A stretch of 10,831 bases of DNA. It comes from JAGZHZ01 sp965150505. GTDB taxonomy: Bacteria > Bacillota > Clostridia > Lachnospirales > Lachnospiraceae. Under the pieces are notes generated by a model. The model worked only from the letters and a program-made list of their open reading frames with translations, ran no database searches and had not been told where the DNA came from. The position numbers were made by a program, and so were the translations under genes. The stretch lies in contig CBCTVZ010000073.1 of NCBI GenBank assembly GCA_965150505.1, forward strand, positions 1 through 10,831, in the 5' to 3' direction. Below are positions 6,257 through 10,831 of this stretch, piece by piece (positions within the stretch are counted from its first letter, which is position 1; every line of letters starts with the position of its first letter).

Positions 6257-6646
6257 ATGAATATAGGATTAATTGCGCATAACAGCAAGCGAACATTGCT
6301 GGAAGATTTTTGTATTGCATATAAAAGAATTTTTTCAAAACATGAATTATATGCAACAGGAACAACAGGAAGAAGAGTGGAAGAAGTGACAAACTTAAAA
6401 GTACATAAATTTCTTCCGGGAAGTATTGGAGGAGACAAACAGTTTATGGAGATGATAGAGAGAAATGGCATGGATATGGTATTATTTTTCTACAATCCAG
6501 CTATGATTGATCCGAAAGAACCGGATATCTATGAAATTTCCACGCGATGTGACCAATACAATATTCCAATAGCTACCAATATTGCAACGGCAGAATCTTT
6601 AATTTTGGGATTGGACAGAGGAGATTTAGACTGGAGATTACTGTAA
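6257..6646 (+). CDS. Methylglyoxal synthase family protein with altered active site
   Basis: The product has 129 residues, close to the 137 of B. subtilis MgsA. It keeps the MGS-like fold signatures: MNIGLIAHNSK at the start, LYATGTTGR (31-39, phosphate-binding threonines T34, T36, T37), GSIGGDKQF with D60 at the position of the E. coli catalytic Asp71, and YNIPIATNIATAESLI (101-116). Canonical MgsA turns dihydroxyacetone phosphate into methylglyoxal plus phosphate in the cytosol. By my recalled alignment to the E. coli enzyme, several active-site positions differ: Asp20 is N9, Ser65 is P54, Asp91 is N80 and His98 is K87, while Asp101 is kept as D90. It could therefore be a weak, altered or non-catalytic relative. 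The Na/Pi transporter gene follows 87 bases later without a clear terminator. Family membership is secure; activity is not, so no gene symbol is given. Confidence 0.85.
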   Translation: MNIGLIAHNSKRTLLEDFCIAYKRIFSKHELYATGTTGRRVEEVTNLKVHKFLPGSIGGDKQFMEMIERNGMDMVLFFYNPAMIDPKEPDIYEISTRCDQYNIPIATNIATAESLILGLDRGDLDWRLL

Positions 6647-6733
6647 GCTCTTTGAACTAGCTGTTTTATGAAAAGAACGGTAAAGTAAAAAGACCGAAAA
6701 GTCCAGAAAATACAATTTGGAGGATACAGACAT

Positions 6734-8404
6734 ATGTCGATCAATGACATTGAGAATTTATTTCTTTTTGCAGGCGGTCTGGGCATGTTCTTATTTGGAA
6801 TGCACAGTATGTCAGACGGTATACAAAAAAGTACCGGAAGCAAAATGCAAGAGCTTCTTGGAATTCTGACAAATAACAGACTGGTTGCTGTTCTGGTAGG
6901 AGCGCTGATCACAGCGATTATTCAGAGTAGCGGTGCGACTACAGTTATGGTAGTCGGATTTGTAAACGCAGGAATTATGACGCTTGGACAAGCTGTAGGC
7001 GTTATTATGGGTGCTAACATTGGTACATGTATCACATCATGGATCGTATCACTTGGACAGCTAGGAGACAGCTTTAAAGCGATTTCTCCTTCTCTTTATG
7101 CGCCACTGCTAGTTGGATTGGGTGCATTTTTGATTATGTTTTCCAAAAAACAGAAAAAGAAAAATATCGGCGATATTTTAATCGGTCTGGGACTGCTCTT
7201 TATCGGTCTTGATTTTATGAAAAACTCAGCTGCTGATTATATGGAACTGCCAATCTTTACACAGGCGTTTGCCTTATTTGGAAGCAATCCATTCTTAGGC
7301 GTTCTGATCGGTGCTGTTGTTACAGGAATTATGCAGAGTTCTTCTGCATCAGTTGGTATTTTGCAGACGTTAGCTGCCACAGGCGGTGTGGTAACAACAA
7401 GTTCAGCAATTTATATCAGTCTTGGTTCTAATATAGGATCTTGTTTTACCGCATTATTATCTAGTATGGGAGCGCCAAGAAATGCAAAGCGTGCTGCTGT
7501 GATACATTTGTCATTTAACGTGATAGGTACGATTATTTTTGGAATTGCTATGTTTGTATTTTTCAAATTTAATCCAGTATTTGCCACAGCCGGAATCGGA
7601 AGTGTGGGAATTTCCGTTTTCCATACAATCTTTAATATCGTCTGTACGATTTTACTGTTCCCATTTGCTAATTATCTTGTGAAATTATCAGGAATTATCA
7701 TAAAAGGAAAAGATGAAGAAGACGTGGAAGAAAGTGATGAATGCGTAACACTGCGCCATCTGGACGAACGTATTTTGGAAAGCCCTTCCTTTGCGGTAGA
7801 AAATGCAATTTTAGAAGTTGTTCATATGGGAAAAATTACACAAAATAATTTAAAATGTGCATATGAGGCAATTTTGGAACATGACCATGAAAAGATGGAA
7901 CAAGTATATAAAACAGAAAAGACCATTAACAGCATGGAAAAGATGATTACGGAATATCTCGTAAAAATCAGCAATCTGTCTCTGAATGAGATGCAGCACA
8001 ATACCATCAACAATTTGTTCTACTCTGTCAGCGATATTGAACGTGTCGGAGATCATACAGAAAATCTGATTGAATTGGTGGATGTGAAAGATCGTGAGCC
8101 AATTATCTTTTCAGAAATGGCACAAGAAGAGCTGAAAGAGATTATGGAGCTTGTATATAAGGCCTTTTCATTTGCGGTCGAAGCCAGAGAAAAACATAGC
8201 ATTGATGCTGCAAACAAGGTATCTAAATATGAAGATTTGGTAGACAGTATGGAAGAAGAACTCAGAGAGACACATATCGAGCGACTTTCCAAACAGCTCT
8301 GTTCTCCAACAAACGGTGTCATTTTCTTGGATATTATCAGCAATCTGGAAAGAATATCCGATCATGCTTACAATCTTGCCGGATATTTAATGTCAGAAGA
8401 ATAA
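6734..8404 (+). CDS. Na/Pi cotransporter family protein with C-terminal PhoU-like domain
   Basis: The product has 556 residues. The ATG at 6734 lies ten bases after TTTGGAGG (6716-6723). The first 320 or so residues are a polytopic membrane domain built from an inverted duplication: repeat one has QSSGATT at 64-70 followed by GANIGTC, and repeat two has QSSSAS at 201-206 followed by GSNIGSC. These QSS motifs are the substrate and ion site signature of the Na/Pi cotransporter (PF02690) family. From about residue 345 the protein is soluble and helical, with repeated ERVGDHTENL and ERISDHAYNL motifs, the PhoU-domain signature. It probably imports phosphate, or another anion, with sodium, and the PhoU-like part may regulate or gate it. 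No good promoter is visible in the 87 bases after the mgsA-like gene, so the two may be one transcript. The gene ends 35 bases before a strong terminator. The substrate is inferred from family membership only. Confidence 0.93.
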   Translation: MSINDIENLFLFAGGLGMFLFGMHSMSDGIQKSTGSKMQELLGILTNNRLVAVLVGALITAIIQSSGATTVMVVGFVNAGIMTLGQAVGVIMGANIGTCITSWIVSLGQLGDSFKAISPSLYAPLLVGLGAFLIMFSKKQKKKNIGDILIGLGLLFIGLDFMKNSAADYMELPIFTQAFALFGSNPFLGVLIGAVVTGIMQSSSASVGILQTLAATGGVVTTSSAIYISLGSNIGSCFTALLSSMGAPRNAKRAAVIHLSFNVIGTIIFGIAMFVFFKFNPVFATAGIGSVGISVFHTIFNIVCTILLFPFANYLVKLSGIIIKGKDEEDVEESDECVTLRHLDERILESPSFAVENAILEVVHMGKITQNNLKCAYEAILEHDHEKMEQVYKTEKTINSMEKMITEYLVKISNLSLNEMQHNTINNLFYSVSDIERVGDHTENLIELVDVKDREPIIFSEMAQEELKEIMELVYKAFSFAVEAREKHSIDAANKVSKYEDLVDSMEEELRETHIERLSKQLCSPTNGVIFLDIISNLERISDHAYNLAGYLMSEE

Positions 8405-8439
8405 AAAATTAGAAAACCATTTGATTTCAAAATCAGAAG

Positions 8440-8481
8440 AAGGGATTCTGCAAAACAGAAATATTTGCAGAATCCCTTTTT
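8440..8481 (+). terminator. Strong rho-independent terminator after the Na/Pi transporter gene
   Basis: A perfect 15-base-pair stem (AAGGGATTCTGCAAA at 8440-8454 with TTTGCAGAATCCCTT at 8464-8478), a nine-base loop and a run of six T at 8476-8481. It sits between convergent genes. On the - strand the tail is only TTCTTCTG, so termination of the capA-like transcript there is possible but weaker. Confidence 0.93.
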
Positions 8482-8497
8482 TCGTTTTCCATCTTAT

Positions 8498-9913
8498 TTA
8501 ATAAAAAGTTTGCTGGCATTTTAAAAGGCCATCCGATAAAATCTCCATTGTTCGTTGATAAGAACTAGATGCCTCCGAATAAATATCATAGATGCCTGTT
8601 TTTTCTTCTAGATGTTCCACATCGTCAAGAGGCAAAATATAATATTTAGAACCATTATTTTGAAAACGATATACCCATGTAGGCAGAACATCAACCTGTT
8701 TGATCGATATCGTTCCATCTTGAGATTGATGAAGAGATAAGGTAACCATAACTCCATCTTCAGTGTGTCCGGTTGGCATTTCATCCATCAGATAAATACG
8801 CTGGTTACTGAGAGCATTCCCAGTAGAATAAATACAAAATGTTTTTCTTGTGCCATCTGTACTCGTCAAAACATCAATAGGCTGTATGACATGAGGATGA
8901 CCGCCGATAATAGCATCAATTCCTATGTCGCATAGTTTTTGTGCGATTTGATCTTGATAAGTTGCTTCTGTAAGCTGATATTCTTCACCCCAATGAATGT
9001 TCATGAGAAAGAAACGAACATCTTGTTCTTTCATTTCTGCTATACTTTTCTCTACCTCACGATAAAAAGGATCTAAATTGTCATATTGAAATGTATTGAG
9101 TAAAGAAGCAGAAGTCTGATCCATAATCATTCCATTTAAAGAAGTGCCATCTCCGTCATTTGGCGTTTCATATACATAATTGAGAAATCCTACTTTTACA
9201 CCTGATATCTCAGCAATATAATAGGGCGGTTTTTCCAAAGAAGAACGTGCTCCTGTGTGAGCGATTTGCTTCTGCTCATAAATGTCAAGTGTTCTGGCAA
9301 AACCTTGTTCTAAGGAATCATAAATATGATTTGTTGCCAAAAACTGCAGATCAATACCGCTGTCTCTCATATTTTCAATGATACAATCAGGCGCATTAAA
9401 CATTGGATAACCAGAATAGCCAAGTTCTGCTCCGCCAAGAGAACCTTCAAATTCTGCCGTCATAAAGTCAGGCTGACTGTAATACGGTGTAATATAGCGA
9501 AAGACACTGGAAAAATCGTAATTTCCATTTTCATCTGGGTAAGATGTCATAAAAGGAGAGTGCAGCAAAATACATCCAGTTGAACCAATCGTAAAGTCGA
9601 CTTCCGGATAAGAAACTAGAGTTGGTGCAGAAGTTTCTGTTTCAACAGAAGGGACTGCCTGCGAAGGAGCAGAAGGAAAAAAGAAAGAGATTGCAAAACG
9701 GATGAGAGAAATAAATCCAAATAGGATGAGACAGAACAGTACAACAATAGTACAAAGTAGTATATATTTTTTTTGTTTTTTCCTTCTGCGTTTTTTCTGT
9801 TTGGCAGTCATAGGACTTTTTCTTTTTTGATAGTGCGCCTGTTTTATCTTAGCGTGGCGAATCGCCCGCTTTGTCTGTTTTTTTAGTTGTTTTTGTTTTT
9901 CTTCATTTGTCAT
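8498..9913 (-). CDS. CapA-family (poly-gamma-glutamate capsule type) membrane-anchored protein
   Basis: The product has 471 residues. The ATG (complement of 9911-9913) follows GAGAGGA (complement of 9923-9929). A long Lys/Arg/Gln-rich cytoplasmic N-terminus (1-50) leads into one transmembrane helix (about 50-79), a Ser/Pro/Thr linker (80-100) and an extracellular CapA/PGA_cap domain with a calcineurin-like metallophosphatase fold (about 105-400). Kept motifs are LATNH (192-196), NIHWGEEY (305-312), GGHPHVIQ (337-344) and IYSTGN (361-366). The first metal motif, usually GD-x-x-h, reads STGCILLH, with Cys114 where Asp is expected; the next motif has AEFEGSL where NLE is usual. CapA of Bacillus takes part in poly-gamma-glutamate synthesis and export, but no capB or capC is nearby, so a general surface or envelope role is likelier. 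It is a single-gene unit with its own promoter. The family call is firm; the function is open. Confidence 0.9.
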   Translation of the reverse strand: MTNEEKQKQLKKQTKRAIRHAKIKQAHYQKRKSPMTAKQKKRRRKKQKKYILLCTIVVLFCLILFGFISLIRFAISFFFPSAPSQAVPSVETETSAPTLVSYPEVDFTIGSTGCILLHSPFMTSYPDENGNYDFSSVFRYITPYYSQPDFMTAEFEGSLGGAELGYSGYPMFNAPDCIIENMRDSGIDLQFLATNHIYDSLEQGFARTLDIYEQKQIAHTGARSSLEKPPYYIAEISGVKVGFLNYVYETPNDGDGTSLNGMIMDQTSASLLNTFQYDNLDPFYREVEKSIAEMKEQDVRFFLMNIHWGEEYQLTEATYQDQIAQKLCDIGIDAIIGGHPHVIQPIDVLTSTDGTRKTFCIYSTGNALSNQRIYLMDEMPTGHTEDGVMVTLSLHQSQDGTISIKQVDVLPTWVYRFQNNGSKYYILPLDDVEHLEEKTGIYDIYSEASSSYQRTMEILSDGLLKCQQTFY

Positions 9914-9943
9914 ATACGCTTATCCTCTCAAAGCTTTTTTTTC

Positions 9944-9972
9944 ATCATACCGCTTTTTAGATAAAATTGCAA
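9944..9972 (-). promoter_or_regulatory. Sigma-A-type promoter of the capA-like gene
   Basis: On the - strand TTGCAA (complement of 9967-9972) is followed after exactly 17 bases by TATGAT (complement of 9944-9949). Transcription would start about 25 bases before the start codon. Both boxes match the vegetative consensus well. Confidence 0.75.
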
Positions 9973-10029
9973 AGAAAAGAATAAGGATAAAAGAGAATGT
10001 ATGTTACCTGAGCAGGAGAGAAAGGGTCT

Positions 10030-10831
10030 TTAATCAGCCAACTCTTCCCACTTTATGTATAATTCTTCCAGTTCTTGAGAAATAGTGGCTTTTTCTTTGC
10101 TTAATTTGATACATTCACTTACATTTGTAAAGATTTCTTCTTGGGACATGAGCGTATCAATCTCGGCATCGCGTTCTTCCAGCTCTTGAATGCGGGCTTC
10201 TGTTTTGGTAAGATCATTTTGGCGTTTTCTCAGTTTTGCTTGTTCTTCTTTTTTTTGTTGCCAGTCAAGTTTTGTAGTACTGATAGATTCTGGTTTTTCT
10301 TCTGTTTGAGAAGTGCCGGCATAGATCGCGGTCAACTCTTCTTTTTTTTCTAAATAGTAATCATAATTTCCAATATAGTTGACAAGAGTATTTCCAGTTA
10401 AATCCATAATTCGAGTCGCAGTTTGATTGATAAAATAACGGTCATGGGATACATAAAGCAATGTTCCAGTATATTTACGCAGAGCATTTTCTAAAATTTC
10501 TTTTGAGACAATATCCAAATGATTTGTAGGCTCATCAAGGATAAGAAAATTAGCTTCAGAAAGCATCAGTTTTGCCAAAGAAACACGACCTCTTTCGCCG
10601 CCGCTTAAATCAGAAATACGTTTAAATACATCGTCTCCAGTAAATAAAAATGCGGCAAGAATATTGCGAATTTCTGTATTTGTCATGTTTGGATAAGCAT
10701 CAGAAATCTCTTCAAACAAAGTTTTTTCCATATGAAGAACATGATGTTCCTGATCATAATATCCGATTTTAACCTTACTTCCAAGTGTGAACTTTCCAAT
10801 ATCAGGAGAGAGGTATTTATTGATAATTTTC
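10030..10831 (-). CDS. ABC-F family ATPase, C-terminal half (cut by window edge)
   Basis: The frame is open from the right edge to TAA (complement of 10030-10032), giving about 266 residues. An internal Met at 10731 is not the start, because the frame continues upstream with KIINKYLSPDIGKFTLGSKVKIGYYDQEHH, a typical stretch just after Walker A of the second ABC domain. Visible motifs are the signature LSGGERGRVSLAKLML, Walker B with the catalytic Glu and the ABC-F hallmark (LILDEPTNHLD), and the H-loop SHDRYF. After this comes a D-loop and GNYDYYLEKKEE segment, then a charged coiled-coil C-terminal extension (about the last 110 residues), as in YdiF/Uup-type proteins. ABC-F proteins are soluble and act on ribosomes, relieving stalls or, in some subfamilies, antibiotic inhibition. 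The first ABC domain and inter-domain linker are outside the window, so subfamily cannot be decided. No clear terminator follows before the capA-like promoter. Confidence 0.93.
   Translation of the reverse strand, partial: KIINKYLSPDIGKFTLGSKVKIGYYDQEHHVLHMEKTLFEEISDAYPNMTNTEIRNILAAFLFTGDDVFKRISDLSGGERGRVSLAKLMLSEANFLILDEPTNHLDIVSKEILENALRKYTGTLLYVSHDRYFINQTATRIMDLTGNTLVNYIGNYDYYLEKKEELTAIYAGTSQTEEKPESISTTKLDWQQKKEEQAKLRKRQNDLTKTEARIQELEERDAEIDTLMSQEEIFTNVSECIKLSKEKATISQELEELYIKWEELAD

Noticed and set aside
6085..6471. Open - strand frames across the mgsA promoter and 5' part of the gene
   Set aside because: They are antisense to a clear promoter and coding sequence, and their translations are hydrophobic low-complexity without motifs.
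9326..9583. Open frame of 85 codons on the + strand
   Set aside because: It is antisense to the CapA-like domain, has no plausible ribosome binding site and shows no recognisable family.

Overview
The window looks like chromosomal core sequence from a low-GC, spore-forming Gram-positive bacterium, most likely a Clostridia member of the Lachnospiraceae type. The reasons are AT-rich DNA, strong AAGGAGG ribosome binding sites, two sporulation genes (a GerW/YtfJ protein and an alpha/beta-type small acid-soluble spore protein), and the gene order rpmB / Asp23 (yloU) / FakA-like (yloV) / recG. Species cannot be assigned from the sequence alone.

Layout. Positions 1-796 (+) hold the 3' end of a DUF2953 (YtfI-like) gene, the gerW/ytfJ-like gene and an unrecognised 44-residue membrane protein; a bidirectional terminator at about 838-893 closes this block. 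rpmB (ribosomal protein L28) runs leftward into the same terminator from its own promoter at 1178-1206. Divergent from it, an Asp23-family gene and a FakA-like gene form a tight + strand operon (1352-3377) ending in a hairpin terminator at 3409-3445. recG follows (3549-5606) and ends in nested, probably bidirectional inverted repeats that also serve the convergent spore-protein gene (5820-6059, -). Divergent from the spore-protein gene are a methylglyoxal-synthase-family gene with altered active-site residues (6257-6646) and a Na/Pi-cotransporter-family gene with a C-terminal PhoU-like domain (6734-8404). These two may be cotranscribed, and a strong terminator at 8440-8481 ends the unit. A convergent CapA-family membrane-anchored protein (8498-9913, -) has its own promoter. 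The right edge holds the 3' part of an ABC-F ATPase gene (10030 to the edge, -).

How the genes relate. Most are housekeeping genes: translation (L28, ABC-F), lipid or envelope physiology (Asp23, FakA), recombination (RecG) and spore biology. The one suggestive functional pairing is methylglyoxal synthase beside a phosphate transporter, because the classical enzyme releases inorganic phosphate from DHAP and is inhibited by phosphate. No mobile element, CRISPR array, tRNA, rRNA or defence system is visible. The most notable signals are the degenerate active sites of the MgsA-like and CapA-like proteins, the small membrane protein beside gerW, and the layered inverted repeats between recG and the spore-protein gene. 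I found no convincing undescribed multi-gene system. No gene-free stretch exceeds about 240 bases.
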